Below are positions 31,819-41,434 of a stretch of 64,000 nucleotides of DNA, one piece after another. The translations under genes and the position numbers were made by a program. The first letter of the stretch is position 1. The number at the start of each line of letters is the position of its first letter. The notes beneath the pieces are model-generated. The model did no database searches. It was not told the DNA's origin and was given only the letters and a program-made list of their open reading frames with translations. This stretch comes from Paenibacillus sp. FSL H7-0326 (lineage in GTDB: Bacteria; Bacillota; Bacilli; Paenibacillales; Paenibacillaceae), in the NCBI RefSeq assembly GCF_001955535.1, contig NZ_MPVN01000003.1, positions 372,001 to 436,000 of the forward strand, in the 5' to 3' direction.

Positions 31819-34401
31819 TTACGGTTCAATGCCCCAGCTAAGCTGATTGTTCAAATATCCAGTAACTTGATTACTATTAACATACTGTGTGCTGGTCGAA
31901 TCGAAGGAGTAATCGTTTGTTTGCGTGTAGCTGGACCAATTGTTTTTCGAGAAGCGTGTTTGGACTTCTGCACTCTGACCTGGGCTTAATGTTCCAGCCG
32001 CACTAGAGAAACTAATTTCCAAGTAATGATCAGCCCCGTTAACCGGAGTCGTCAGTTTAACGAAAGTACTGCTCACATTAGCACTTCCTACGCTGGCCCA
32101 ATCAGACCAGAAGCTCTGCCCTTGTTCCCCGTCAATGGTGTAGTAATACCGAATCTTGACATCACTCAATGAAATGTCGGAAGTCCCCGAGTTAACTTTG
32201 AATTTAGGCGAGATTCCGTTGGTAGATGCACTTGTGTTGCCATTATAAGCTTGAATCGTAATGGCCCCGTCAGGGGAGGGAACGGTTACGCCGCTGTCAG
32301 CAATATTCACGGTAAGAACGGCTTGATTGCTTCCGCTGAATTGGAAGGTGATCGTATTCTGACCAAGCGGCAGGGTGGACAGATAGGTTTTGCTCAAAAT
32401 GACGGAAGAGCCTGTCACCGTATAATCCTGACCCGATATAAGCGCATAACTACCATTATTAATACTTAAGAGCTGTTGACCGTTCAAGGTAAGCCACAGG
32501 GTAATATTCTGCTGAAGATTTGTGGCTTTATCGAATGTTGTATTTACGGGTGAGATTGACACAGCGTTTGGTGTTGAATTGTTGATTTTAACTTTTAGTA
32601 TAGGATCTTGACCCTGGCTAAAGTCAAACGTGAAAGTATATTCGCCCACTTGCAGCTGTGACAAGAATTCTTTTTTGAGTACAAGTGTGTTACCGCTTAA
32701 GGTATAGTCCTGGCTCGGGATAAGTGCCTGAGTGCCCACACGGATCGCAGTTAACGTATGGCTGTTTGAATTTAGGGTGATGGTTTTGTCACTCTGATTA
32801 GGTGTATACTTGTCGAATTCAATGTTGGAGGGTGATAGGGATGCATTTGGAGTTGGATTATTGGATTGTAGATTCGGAAGCTCATCTAACGTAATGACAT
32901 AATCACTTTGATATAGAGTTGTCAGTGTGGCAGGATAGTTGAAGGCAGAACTCATCAGATGCTCACCATACCATGGACAGAAGTAGAGCCAGCCGGATTT
33001 TTCCTCAACTAAATTCTGTAAACTCGGAACGGTATCATTCTCGGTCATGGCGACCATCTTTGTTCCGTTCGTCAGATCAACCAGCTTATAGAAAATCGAA
33101 GTGATGGCGTCCTCGTTCGGAACGCCGGACAATCCGTCATCGCGATTGTAGACTGTATTGTATTTATCGTAGCCTACAAGATCGACCTGATCATCTCCTG
33201 GATACCATGCGGGAGAAGTACTGTATACATAGCTGTTATAAGTCCAGATCAAATTGTGCAATTCGTACGTTTCAGTTAGTTCGGTATAGAGCAGATCCCA
33301 TAGATCTTTGTATACTTCTGCACCTGCTGAAGCCCACCAGAACCATGCACCTTCTCCATTCAAGCCTCCGTTTCCTTCGGCCTCATGATAAGGACGGAAT
33401 AGAACGGGTACATTGTTATCCTGTAAGATTTGCAGCTGCTCCGCCAGATCCTCAATCGTCATCATGACGTATTGATACTCTTTCGTACCAGGTATGACCG
33501 CATTTGCTGTATTAAAATTGGTTTCGGATGGCTTATAGGTGGCATCCTTCCAATCTACAGCCTGCCCAAGCTGATAGGTCGTGAAATTCTTGGGTACATT
33601 GATATGCCAAGCGGCTGTCGCAATACCGCCTCGATTGTTCACCCAGTCAATCATCCGATCAGTCGTGCCGTCTTCCCAGCCGTACAGTGGATTATAGTTC
33701 ATAAAGTCAAAGCCGCGAATGGCTGGATACTTGCCTGTTAAATCATGAATCCATTCAAATTCAAGCTCATAATTGCCGTCGTTTCCGCCACCATATATCT
33801 CCTGTTGGCCCGAGATAATATGATTCCCATACACATCTGTTAAATAATTCATAAGAAGCTGAGTCTCAGGTGTCGCTTGAGCATCTGTGAGTACAGACTG
33901 TACTTCCAAGGGATCAAGATCAGCATAATCCACAGTGAAGGAATCAAAATATGCAAATCCCCAGCCGGCCTTCAGTTGGACAGTATTGCTGCCTTGATTC
34001 AGCTTGAAAAAACCAAAATTGAAATCTGACCATGTTGTTGTGTATGGCAGCATAGAGGAAGCCTTGGTCACACCATTCACGGCCAAGGATTGCATTCTTC
34101 CGTCCGGGCTAACCTCCTGCATGTAACGGGTAGAGATTTCATACATACCTGTTTCTGGAACAGTTACGTTGAAGGTAATCGTCCCGGAACTCTGCATCCA
34201 GACAAATCCATCTCCTGTGTATCCAGGCTTAGGCTGGCCGTAGATTTCCGTAACCACTTGAAGATCAGAACTGAGCTGAGCATCTTCACTTTCGATAGTC
34301 AAGAGTGGGGCGTCGTCTGCTTGAGCAGGGACTGTTACTAACCCTACGAGCAGAGCGAATACCATCAGTATTGCGCTTGACTTTTTGAACAATTGTACCA
34401 T
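31819..34401 (-). CDS. Secreted multi-domain beta-mannanase (CBM6/35-GH26-X2-X2-CBM3)
   Basis: The 860-residue precursor has a signal peptide (SSAILMVFALLVGLVTVPAQ, cut at AQA). Residues about 30-160 form a CBM6/35-like sandwich (GDGFVWMQSSGTITFNVTVP to WGFAYFDSFTVDYA). Residues about 170-500 are GH26, with acid/base Glu340 in FRPYHEAEGNGG and nucleophile Glu454 in MVAMTEND. Two X2 (CBM_X2) Ig-like modules (about 535-620 and 625-710) and a C-terminal CBM3 (SDVKIRYYYTIDGEQGQSFW to LNNQLSWGIEP) follow. It should bind cellulose-rich cell wall and hydrolyse mannan. ATG 34401 is better spaced from GGAGGG than ATG 34407. A cre-like site lies upstream. Confidence 0.95.
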   Translation of the reverse strand: MVQLFKKSSAILMVFALLVGLVTVPAQADDAPLLTIESEDAQLSSDLQVVTEIYGQPKPGYTGDGFVWMQSSGTITFNVTVPETGMYEISTRYMQEVSPDGRMQSLAVNGVTKASSMLPYTTTWSDFNFGFFKLNQGSNTVQLKAGWGFAYFDSFTVDYADLDPLEVQSVLTDAQATPETQLLMNYLTDVYGNHIISGQQEIYGGGNDGNYELEFEWIHDLTGKYPAIRGFDFMNYNPLYGWEDGTTDRMIDWVNNRGGIATAAWHINVPKNFTTYQLGQAVDWKDATYKPSETNFNTANAVIPGTKEYQYVMMTIEDLAEQLQILQDNNVPVLFRPYHEAEGNGGLNGEGAWFWWASAGAEVYKDLWDLLYTELTETYELHNLIWTYNSYVYSTSPAWYPGDDQVDLVGYDKYNTVYNRDDGLSGVPNEDAITSIFYKLVDLTNGTKMVAMTENDTVPSLQNLVEEKSGWLYFCPWYGEHLMSSAFNYPATLTTLYQSDYVITLDELPNLQSNNPTPNASLSPSNIEFDKYTPNQSDKTITLNSNSHTLTAIRVGTQALIPSQDYTLSGNTLVLKKEFLSQLQVGEYTFTFDFSQGQDPILKVKINNSTPNAVSISPVNTTFDKATNLQQNITLWLTLNGQQLLSINNGSYALISGQDYTVTGSSVILSKTYLSTLPLGQNTITFQFSGSNQAVLTVNIADSGVTVPSPDGAITIQAYNGNTSASTNGISPKFKVNSGTSDISLSDVKIRYYYTIDGEQGQSFWSDWASVGSANVSSTFVKLTTPVNGADHYLEISFSSAAGTLSPGQSAEVQTRFSKNNWSSYTQTNDYSFDSTSTQYVNSNQVTGYLNNQLSWGIEP

Positions 34402-34455
34402 TAACATCTTCCCTCCATATAAAATGTGATGAAGAATGGATACTCTGCTCGGTCA

Positions 34456-34469
34456 TGGATGCGCTTTCA
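34456..34469 (-). promoter_or_regulatory. cre-like site upstream of the mannanase gene
   Basis: TGGATGCGCTTTCA matches the cre consensus at 12 of 14 positions and keeps the central CG and the TTTCA half. It lies 55 bp upstream of the GH26 start, a plausible place for CcpA control. Confidence 0.5.
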
Positions 34470-34661
34470 AAGTAAAGATATCATGATTGCCATTAAATGT
34501 AAATAATTCGATTTTGTTATTTTGATAAACTCAAATTCGCCTTTCAATATCAAGTGTACTGCAGTCGACTTCATTCCCCTAAAATAAGAGAGTATTGAAT
34601 CTCAGAGTCGGTTAATACATATTATGGAATCTCAATAAACGATTGAAAGGAGAGCTGAAAA

Positions 34662-35297
34662 ATGAAAAAGGAGCATCGCTATTGGATTACGGTTCCACTT
34701 TTCGTTCTGGTAATTGTGATCTCTGCTTGTTCAGGGGAAACAGAGCATGTGACGAAACCAGCAACTGGAGAAAGTGAAAATCAATCCTCTGTGCCTCCTT
34801 CATCTGAGCAGGAATTTCTCGAAGAGAAGACGCGGGAAGAGACCAAGAGCTTTGAGATGCTGACTTCTGAAGGAAATCAGTTATTTGAAGGACGCTTGCA
34901 GTACGGCGAGGGATTTAGTATGTATGTCTTTGAGAAGTTTACATTTGATGCAGATACCGGCCGATTGTCTTTGACTAGCAATCCAGATTACTACGTGGAT
35001 ATTAAACCTTTACCAGCCGATTATAATTTAGAGCAGCTTGAAGCTGCCGCCAAGGAGGACTTGAGTGAAGCAGGAGAAGTGTCTGATTATAGTGGTGAGT
35101 TAGTCGAGCATCCCCTTGGGTTCGCTGAGCTTTACCTTCAAGCTTCCGGAGTGGAAGGCATCAGCGATTATATGGTATGGACATCAGAACAAGGGGATGC
35201 TTTTGAATTCCGCCTTCATAATCCGAAGAGTGAGGAGGCTTCCGATTTCGCAGGACCCGTTCTTGTTTCCTTGTCGACTGTGCAAAAAAATAAGTAG
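34662..35297 (+). CDS. Lipoprotein of unknown function
   Basis: The 211-residue precursor has a lipoprotein signal with lipobox VISAC (Cys23), followed by a Ser/Glu/Pro-rich linker (to about residue 60) and a compact mixed domain (FEMLTSEGNQLFEGRLQYGE to DFAGPVLVSLSTVQKNK). It should be anchored on the outer face of the membrane. I do not recognise the domain. Good AAAGGAG box; terminator at 35313. It is divergent from the mannanase gene. Confidence 0.8.
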   Translation: MKKEHRYWITVPLFVLVIVISACSGETEHVTKPATGESENQSSVPPSSEQEFLEEKTREETKSFEMLTSEGNQLFEGRLQYGEGFSMYVFEKFTFDADTGRLSLTSNPDYYVDIKPLPADYNLEQLEAAAKEDLSEAGEVSDYSGELVEHPLGFAELYLQASGVEGISDYMVWTSEQGDAFEFRLHNPKSEEASDFAGPVLVSLSTVQKNK

Positions 35298-35312
35298 TTT
35301 CATTTCGTTCAG

Positions 35313-35339
35313 AGTCGCATTCTTCGTGCGGCTTTTTTT
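35313..35339 (+). terminator. Intrinsic terminator after lipoprotein gene
   Basis: AGTCGCA (35313-35319) pairs with TGCGGCT (35327-35333), followed by seven T. Confidence 0.8.
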
Positions 35340-35458
35340 ATGCACTTGGCGATTCAGAAGCTGTAACTACACATAAGCCCAGACCAGATGATGAACGCAT
35401 TCATACATTAAATGGTATCTGCCTAATAGAACTTTTATATAAAGGAGCAGGATCATGG

Positions 35459-36802
35459 ATGAGTTCAAAAGTTAAGCTCACAGGGCGAGTCATTTTTAAG
35501 GGAGACCCTGGTTACGAAGCTGCTCGTAAGAATTGGGACCCGCATACAGATCGATTTCCTAAGGTGTTCGTTTTTGCACAAAAAACACAGGATGTGGCCA
35601 ATGCCATCCGATGGGCACGTCAAAATCATATTCCATTGCGCGCCAGAAGTGGAAGACACGCCTTGGAAGGGAATCTTTCACAGATCAATGGCGGCATTGT
35701 CATCGATGTAAGTGAGATGAAGAAGATTACCTTGGACAAAAAGAACGGAACGGTCATCGTGGAGACAGGTAATCAGGTTGGAAGAATTGTGGATACGCTC
35801 GCGCGGCAAAGATATATGGCTCCATTCGGTGATAGTCCAACGGTGGGGATCGGAGGTATCACGCCAGGAGGGGGAATTGGGCCGCTGCAACGGACAACAG
35901 GCCTCATCTGCGACAATCTCATCGGACTTGAAATGGTTGACGCGAAGGGGAGAGTCATTCGAGCAAATCACAAACAAAATTCGGATTTATTGTGGGCTTC
36001 CCGTGGCGGTGGCGGCGGCAACTTCGGCATCTATACCAAATATAAATTTAAAGTCCTGCCTGCTCCAGCCAAAGCTACCGTATTTAGCATCACGTGGCCT
36101 TGGGAGCAGTTTGAGGAAGTCGTAAGGAAATGGCAGGTATGGGCACCTAACGCCAGCAACAAATTAGGCAGTGAGTTAAGTGTCGGTCCTAAAAAAGGCG
36201 GTAATGTCAGCATGTTAGGAATCTACCTCGGCTCAAAGGTCAAGGCGCTTCACCAGCTGAAACCTATTCTCAGCGTGGGCACGCCGACTCAAAAGGTAAT
36301 TCGTTACCTGCCTTACACGGAAGCTACGAAATTCATGCTTGCCCCCGATCCGGTGCTTACTCAAAGATATAGCAATCAGTTTTCAAGTGGTTTTGGGAAA
36401 CAGCCATTTCCCGATAAAGCCTATAAAGTGATGCGCGAATTTTTGGAGAAAGCTGAGGGAGGGACTCCGGCAGGCTTCTTTTTCCTGAACTGGGGCGGAG
36501 CCGTAAGCAGAGTAGCTCCACAAGCAACGGCGTTCTACTGGCGACAAGCTAAGTACTATGTGGAATGGAATAGTTCGTGGGTTAAACCATCCCATGCAGC
36601 CAGAAACATTGCCTTGGCCCGGAACACAAGGAAGAAATTAAAGCCTTATATTGTAGGTTCCTACATCAATGTTCCTGACCAAGGGATTAAATGTCCAGGG
36701 CCCGTCTATTACGGGAAGAACTATGCTAGGTTGAAGAAAATCAAAGCGAAATACGATCCGAAAAATGTATTTAACAATCCGCAAAGTATTCCTCCAGCTT
36801 AA
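35459..36802 (+). CDS. FAD-linked oxidase of the berberine-bridge type
   Basis: The 447-residue protein has the PCMH FAD-binding domain: RARSGRHALEG, with His67 expected to bind FAD covalently, VETGNQVGRIVDTLARQ and PTVGIGGITPGGGIG. The C-terminal BBE motif is VYYGKNYARLKKIKAKYDPK and VFNNPQSIPP. Bicovalent members carry a Cys before the PTVG motif; here it is Ser (GDSPTVG), so attachment is probably monocovalent. There is no signal peptide. Such enzymes oxidise sugars, alcohols or secondary metabolites. It stands alone, convergent with an esterase gene. Confidence 0.92.
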   Translation: MSSKVKLTGRVIFKGDPGYEAARKNWDPHTDRFPKVFVFAQKTQDVANAIRWARQNHIPLRARSGRHALEGNLSQINGGIVIDVSEMKKITLDKKNGTVIVETGNQVGRIVDTLARQRYMAPFGDSPTVGIGGITPGGGIGPLQRTTGLICDNLIGLEMVDAKGRVIRANHKQNSDLLWASRGGGGGNFGIYTKYKFKVLPAPAKATVFSITWPWEQFEEVVRKWQVWAPNASNKLGSELSVGPKKGGNVSMLGIYLGSKVKALHQLKPILSVGTPTQKVIRYLPYTEATKFMLAPDPVLTQRYSNQFSSGFGKQPFPDKAYKVMREFLEKAEGGTPAGFFFLNWGGAVSRVAPQATAFYWRQAKYYVEWNSSWVKPSHAARNIALARNTRKKLKPYIVGSYINVPDQGIKCPGPVYYGKNYARLKKIKAKYDPKNVFNNPQSIPPA

Positions 36803-36867
36803 AATAGAGAGCCGTTGATTCGATCGGATCAGCGGCTTCATTGATTATGCCATAGTAGTGTTTAACC

Positions 36868-37704
36868 TTAGGGCTGGAGCAGCCAGCGGTGTGCCTCAGG
36901 AAATAACATACTCCATGTCGATTCGTGATGTGTTCCTTCGGGAACGGCATCGAATCGAACCCGGTCCTCCGGAACCCCTGCGGCAATCAGCGTCTGACGG
37001 GCAAGCTCAACATGCTCGTACGCAGTCTTATTAAATTCGGGATTGTCAGTTTCTTGTCCTCCAATGCTAAGATAGACCCGCAGAGCGGGTGATAGCACTG
37101 AGTTCTGGATCAATTGCATCATCGCTCCGTTATCGTGCCACATAACAAAGGAAATCCCGCCTACACGGCCAAATTGTTCTGGATAGCGAATGGCCGTATA
37201 AAGTGCGATATAGGCACCAAAAGAGCTCCCAGCAATCGTTGTATGCTCTGGTTCTGGGCGTGTACGAAAGTGCTTGTCGATGTAAGGCTTGAGCGTTTCT
37301 GCCAGGAAAGCAGTGTACGCCTCACCTTTGCCGCCGAAGCCATACTCGTCGTTGACTGTAAAATTGTATTCATTATTACGTTCCTTGCCCCCATGATCAA
37401 CCGCGACCACGATCGCTTCTAAAGAAGGATTCTCAAGTCCCATTTGCGAAAGGGTCTCGTCTACACCCCATTCGGTGCCCCAGGATGTTGCTTGATCAAA
37501 TACATTCTGTCCATCTTGCATATAAATGACCGGATATCTGCGTTCTCCAATGTTATAGCTGCCAGGCAGATATATCCAGATTCTGCGCTCGATTTGCAGC
37601 TGAATTATCGGAAATGCGTTGAATATTCGGACATCCCCCGTTATAGTATGCGTGCCCTCGTTAGTAAGAACATCTCTCCAAGGTAAAGGATCACTAATCT
37701 TCAT
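36868..37704 (-). CDS. Alpha/beta-hydrolase, esterase D/Fes-like
   Basis: The 278-residue protein has the putative-esterase layout: YPVIYMQDGQNVFDQATSWG, AIVVAVDHGGKERNNEYNF, the nucleophile elbow GSSFG (Ser161), an acidic residue after SIGGQETD and the final His in EGTHHESTWS. The ATG at 37704 (MKISDPLPW) is best spaced from AGGAGA; in-frame ATGs further up (37764, 37725, 37710) are poorer. Similar proteins hydrolyse acetylated or feruloylated sugars or siderophore esters. A second, distant relative is at 16675. Confidence 0.88.
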   Translation of the reverse strand: MKISDPLPWRDVLTNEGTHTITGDVRIFNAFPIIQLQIERRIWIYLPGSYNIGERRYPVIYMQDGQNVFDQATSWGTEWGVDETLSQMGLENPSLEAIVVAVDHGGKERNNEYNFTVNDEYGFGGKGEAYTAFLAETLKPYIDKHFRTRPEPEHTTIAGSSFGAYIALYTAIRYPEQFGRVGGISFVMWHDNGAMMQLIQNSVLSPALRVYLSIGGQETDNPEFNKTAYEHVELARQTLIAAGVPEDRVRFDAVPEGTHHESTWSMLFPEAHRWLLQP

Positions 37705-37789
37705 CCTCATTCTCCTAGTACTCATATTTACTAGAATCTTATCGTGCGCTACTAATGAATGCAATACAGTATGAATTTTAGATCGTTTA

Positions 37790-37888
37790 TTGACAATGTT
37801 AAGAAGTAGTTATAGTATCTAATTAATTGAAAATTCGATCGAGGAAGCACCTCGCACTTACTTTGTTAAGTGTGGGGTGCTTTTTTTT
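37790..37888 (+). promoter_or_regulatory. Promoter followed at once by an intrinsic terminator (leader of the WxL pair)
   Basis: TTGACA (37790-37795) and TAGTAT (37813-37818) are 17 bp apart. About 20 bp after the expected start comes a strong terminator: AAGCACC.CGCACTTA (37845-37860) against TTAAGTG.GGTGCTT (to 37882), then eight T. No plus-strand gene lies between the divergent esterase and this site, so the terminator can only act on transcripts of this promoter: an attenuator or a small RNA end. Confidence 0.6.
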
Positions 37889-37964
37889 GTAATGAAATCA
37901 GACAGCGTCATCTAACGCGATGAACCTGGGTTTGTACAAACATATATTGAGGTGGTTGAACTAA

Positions 37965-38999
37965 ATGTTACTTAAAATATGGAGAACGAAAATATTCTGT
38001 ATGCTGCTGCTCACATTATTTGCCGCAACGGCTTCTGCTGCAGATTTTAATTTGTCGATGAACATCACAGACAAGAAGGCTAAGACATTAGCGGGTGGCT
38101 TTCATGCGCAGGTGCAACCAGGGTCTAAGCAAACATTTACAGTTACTGTCACGAATCACAGCAAAGATCGTCAGTCCGAATTTTATCTATATCCTGCGGA
38201 TGCTGTTCCCAAATTAAATGGAGGTAAGGATTTTACTAATTATGGAGAAGAATTAACAGGGCCAGGTAAATGGATAAAGACAAAGCCCTTAAGGGTAACC
38301 CTTCCGCCTTTAGAATCTCAGAATTACTCTTTTGACGTTGAATTTCCTGAGCACTTGAGCTACGGCCAATATATTTCTTATATTGCACTACAAGAATACC
38401 CGGAGGCTGTGAGAGCAGATACTCAACAAGAAGTGAATTTTCAAACGGAAGCATTAACCAAAATCGGAATACAGATAATTGCTGATTATAACCCAGGTCA
38501 AGCACGTACCCAATTTTCATTTTCTGATATTAAATATGAATACTTACATAACGGCTTATTAAGCGTATCTCCATATATTAAAAATGAGGGGACTATACTC
38601 GGTAAGCCTGAAATTGAGATACAAATGGTTGATACCGACACGAATACAAGCCTCTATAAGAACAAACTGAGTATGGAATCTGTCTATGGAGGCACAGAGG
38701 CGGAATCAAAATTTATATTAGAAGGGCTGCACCTTGAACAAGGGGGTTATAAAGCGGTATTAACAGGACAGTGGAAGGATGAAGTATTTACGAAGGAATA
38801 TGAATTTGTTCTAAACCGGGCGGAAGCTGCTAAATCCAAGCAATCTCTTGCTGATCATCATCTGGCTAAGGTGCTGCCTCAGAATAATAATGGAGGGATC
38901 TCCTTCCTAATGATCTGGTGTTTGCTTGCTATCATCTTCTTGTTACTGAGCCTGCTTATACGGATGAGATTCAAGAAGAACGATGAAAGGAGGGATTAA
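37965..38999 (+). CDS. WxL-interacting protein (DUF916-like), membrane-anchored
   Basis: The 344-residue precursor has a signal peptide (KIFCMLLLTLFAATASA), an N-terminal peptidoglycan-binding domain (FHAQVQPGSKQTFTVTVTNH and FPEHLSYGQYISYIALQEYP) and a C-terminal domain (FSFSDIKYEYLHNGLLSVSP). It ends in a membrane helix (MIWCLLAIIFLLLSLLI) with a basic tail. This is the layout of WxL-interacting proteins of Gram-positive cell walls. A WxL protein follows after 57 bp, so the two work as a pair at the cell surface. The leader has a terminator close to its promoter. Confidence 0.85.
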   Translation: MLLKIWRTKIFCMLLLTLFAATASAADFNLSMNITDKKAKTLAGGFHAQVQPGSKQTFTVTVTNHSKDRQSEFYLYPADAVPKLNGGKDFTNYGEELTGPGKWIKTKPLRVTLPPLESQNYSFDVEFPEHLSYGQYISYIALQEYPEAVRADTQQEVNFQTEALTKIGIQIIADYNPGQARTQFSFSDIKYEYLHNGLLSVSPYIKNEGTILGKPEIEIQMVDTDTNTSLYKNKLSMESVYGGTEAESKFILEGLHLEQGGYKAVLTGQWKDEVFTKEYEFVLNRAEAAKSKQSLADHHLAKVLPQNNNGGISFLMIWCLLAIIFLLLSLLIRMRFKKNDERRD

Positions 39000-39056
39000 A
39001 GTGTAACATCCGAGGGAGGTACAGAAGCAACGAAACACTAAAGGAGAGATTATAAA

Positions 39057-39710
39057 ATGTCAATCATGAAGAAGTTAGAGACAGCTCTACTCGGCTTAGT
39101 ATTCATCATGTCAGTCCCACTGACAGCCGCAGCTGAAGAGTTAGATGTACAAAATCCGGAGAGTCAGTTTAGCTTAATCGGAGGTCAGCTCACATTCTCG
39201 GCAGATCCAATCATTTTTGCCGCCAAGGAAATCAACAACAAGGACTGGAAGGGAGCAACGGTAACCAGCAATATTCTTCTCACAGACAATACAGGCCGAG
39301 GGGACGGATGGACCATTACTCTAGCTGCATCAGATTTTGTAAGCCAGCCGCTTACGGATCCCACATCCGGAGGAAATGGGACATATACACTGTCCTATCC
39401 TGCCTCAAATGTTGAAGTTAGATCCGGACAGATTTATGTGAATACGGGGCAGCAAGTAGATACTACGTATGGTCCCTTATCCAAGAGCTTCTATCTATCA
39501 TCTACACCACAAACCATTTTCAGTGCTGATCCAGGTTACGGTATGGGAGATTATCAAGTTAGTCCAACTTTTTGGATAAATACGCCAAAAACCGTTAACG
39601 TCAGTGAGCTTCATGGCACAGGATCTTCTTATGCGATCGGGGATACGGTGGGAGCAGTGGCAACTACATATACAAGTGTGTTAACGTACACACTGGCAAG
39701 CGGAATTTAA
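39057..39710 (+). CDS. WxL-domain cell-surface protein
   Basis: The 217-residue precursor has a signal peptide (ALLGLVFIMSVPLTAAAE) and one WxL domain. The first conserved tryptophan motif is GDGWTITL (isoleucine in place of the usual leucine), and the C-terminal motif reads YTSVLTYTLASGI, with Tyr in place of the second Trp. Such domains bind peptidoglycan non-covalently and pair with DUF916-type partners, as here with the gene just upstream. An AAGGAGAG box is about 10 bp from the ATG. The terminator is at 39744. Confidence 0.85.
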   Translation: MSIMKKLETALLGLVFIMSVPLTAAAEELDVQNPESQFSLIGGQLTFSADPIIFAAKEINNKDWKGATVTSNILLTDNTGRGDGWTITLAASDFVSQPLTDPTSGGNGTYTLSYPASNVEVRSGQIYVNTGQQVDTTYGPLSKSFYLSSTPQTIFSADPGYGMGDYQVSPTFWINTPKTVNVSELHGTGSSYAIGDTVGAVATTYTSVLTYTLASGI

Positions 39711-39743
39711 CGAACAGAACTTAGTCAAAGCTTGAACGAAAAG

Positions 39744-39776
39744 AAAAAGATGCCTGCAGAAGCAGGTGTCTTTTTT
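39744..39776 (+). terminator. Intrinsic terminator after the WxL pair
   Basis: AAAAAGA.GCCTGC, loop AGAA, GCAGG..TCTTTTTT; a strong stem with a T6 tail. Confidence 0.9.
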
Positions 39777-39919
39777 AGCAAAAGAGCATTTTAAGATTGC
39801 TGCTGAATTGCCTACCTTCATATACATCCAGAGACCGATTTATAATTGGAGCTGTATGGTATACTCACAGAAAATGAGTACTGCACTTGCTTTCTATAAC
39901 GGTTATGAGGGAAGGGAAT

Positions 39920-40786
39920 ATGTGCGATATGATAGGTAAACTTGGTAAGAAGATAGGGGAAGGTGGATGTGCAGAGGTTTTTGAATGGGAGGATGACAAC
40001 AAGGTTATTAAGTTAGCTAAACCCAATACAAGTGTCACTGCACTAAGACGTGAATTTCATCATTGTCAAATTGCATGGGATTGCGGTCTTCCCGTTCCTA
40101 AACCAGTTGAGTTGATTAATGTTGATGGCCGTTCAGGGGTTGTATTTGAAAGAATTTATGGAGAATCCATTATGGAGCGTTTTATTAATAGAACTACAGA
40201 AGTCGCTGAAAGTAATGAATTGACACAGAAGATTGAAGATTATATTGACGCGAAGATGACGGCGCGACTTCTTTTTCAGATCCATTCTCATTCAGTTTTA
40301 AGCCTGCCGTGTCAGCGGGAAAACATCAAGAATGACATATTATATTCACAACACTTAACTGAACACGAAAAAAAGTCTGTTATCCATCACTTGGATCAAT
40401 TACCGCTGAAACAGCAGCTATGTCATGGAGACCCTAATCCAGGAAATATACTTTTTAGAGGAGACGAAGCCGTAATTATAGATTGGAACAATGCATCGAT
40501 TGGGAACCCTGAAGCAGATTTGGCCGAATATATCATCATGATCAGATATGCCATATTACCTCCGAATCTTTCCAAACACACCAAGAATGCTTTAGATAAA
40601 ACTCGTGAATCCAGTATTCGTGTATTTATAGATGAGTACGAGAGACTGTCGGGTATTGGTTATGCTGAAGTCGAGTCCTGGATCGTCCCTATGGCTGCGC
40701 GGAAATTGGCTGCTGATGGAATTACAGAAGAAGAAAAGTCCTTATTGGTCACAGAGATTCGAAGATCGCTAAATAAGAGCATGTGA
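39920..40786 (+). CDS. Aminoglycoside phosphotransferase (APH)-family kinase
   Basis: The 288-residue protein has the protein-kinase-like APH fold. It shows a glycine loop (LGKKIGEGGCAEVFEW), the ATP-binding lysine in VIKLAKP, the catalytic loop LCHGDPNPGNILF with its Asp, and the metal-binding IIDWNNASIGNPEADLAEY. Family members phosphorylate antibiotics or small metabolites; similarity alone does not show resistance. ATG 39920 follows GAGGGAAGGG closely; ATG 39929 is an alternative. An acetyltransferase gene follows after 67 bp. Confidence 0.85.
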   Translation: MCDMIGKLGKKIGEGGCAEVFEWEDDNKVIKLAKPNTSVTALRREFHHCQIAWDCGLPVPKPVELINVDGRSGVVFERIYGESIMERFINRTTEVAESNELTQKIEDYIDAKMTARLLFQIHSHSVLSLPCQRENIKNDILYSQHLTEHEKKSVIHHLDQLPLKQQLCHGDPNPGNILFRGDEAVIIDWNNASIGNPEADLAEYIIMIRYAILPPNLSKHTKNALDKTRESSIRVFIDEYERLSGIGYAEVESWIVPMAARKLAADGITEEEKSLLVTEIRRSLNKSM

Positions 40787-40853
40787 ATAATTGTAGTGAG
40801 AAGGACCATTCTTATTTATGTTCAAATATTAAGCTGTTAAAGGAGGTCTTAGC

Positions 40854-41372
40854 TTGATTATACGTATATTAGAAGAGAATGACGCTAAGGCATATCAGGA
40901 GCTCCGGTTAAAGGCACTGCAAACCAATCCGGAAGCATTCGGATCAACTTATGAGCAAGAATTGAATTATTCTGCCGAGCAGGTAGCCCAGCGTATTTCT
41001 TCAACAAATACCAAGTTTACACTCGGTGCATTTATAGAAGATAAATTGATAGCTATTGTGACGTTCATACGCGATGGCAACTTGAAGACAGCACACAAAG
41101 GAAATATTTATGGGATGTATGTATCATCAGAACATCGCGGAATGGGCGTTGGCAAAAGGCTGCTCAAAGAGCTGATTGTATTTGCAGGGAAGCTAGAAGG
41201 ATTGGAGCAAATGAATTTAACTGTTGTTTCAGATAATATCGCTGCCAAAAAGCTATACGAGGAGCTAGGCTTTACTATATTCGGCACCGAGAAAAGAGCA
41301 TTAAAATATTCGGGAGTTTATTATGATGAAGATTTGATGGTGTTGGAGTTTAATAATTTGAGAGGCGGGTAA
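40854..41372 (+). CDS. GNAT family N-acetyltransferase
   Basis: The 172-residue protein has the GNAT acetyl-CoA motif GMYVSSEHRGMGVGKRLLKE (the R/Q-x-x-G-x-G/A loop is RGMGVGK) and motif B with LTVVSDNIAAKKLYEELGFT. It starts with TTG at 40854 behind a perfect AAAGGAGGT. The N-terminal half (RLKALQTNPEAFGSTYEQEL) is typical of Bacillus acetyltransferases acting on amines or amino acids. The substrate is unknown. Confidence 0.92.
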   Translation: MIIRILEENDAKAYQELRLKALQTNPEAFGSTYEQELNYSAEQVAQRISSTNTKFTLGAFIEDKLIAIVTFIRDGNLKTAHKGNIYGMYVSSEHRGMGVGKRLLKELIVFAGKLEGLEQMNLTVVSDNIAAKKLYEELGFTIFGTEKRALKYSGVYYDEDLMVLEFNNLRGG

Positions 41373-41434
41373 TCAAATAACGTACCGGAAGTAAGACAAC
41401 TTCCTATACTAATCTACTTAAGGAGTGAATTCAA

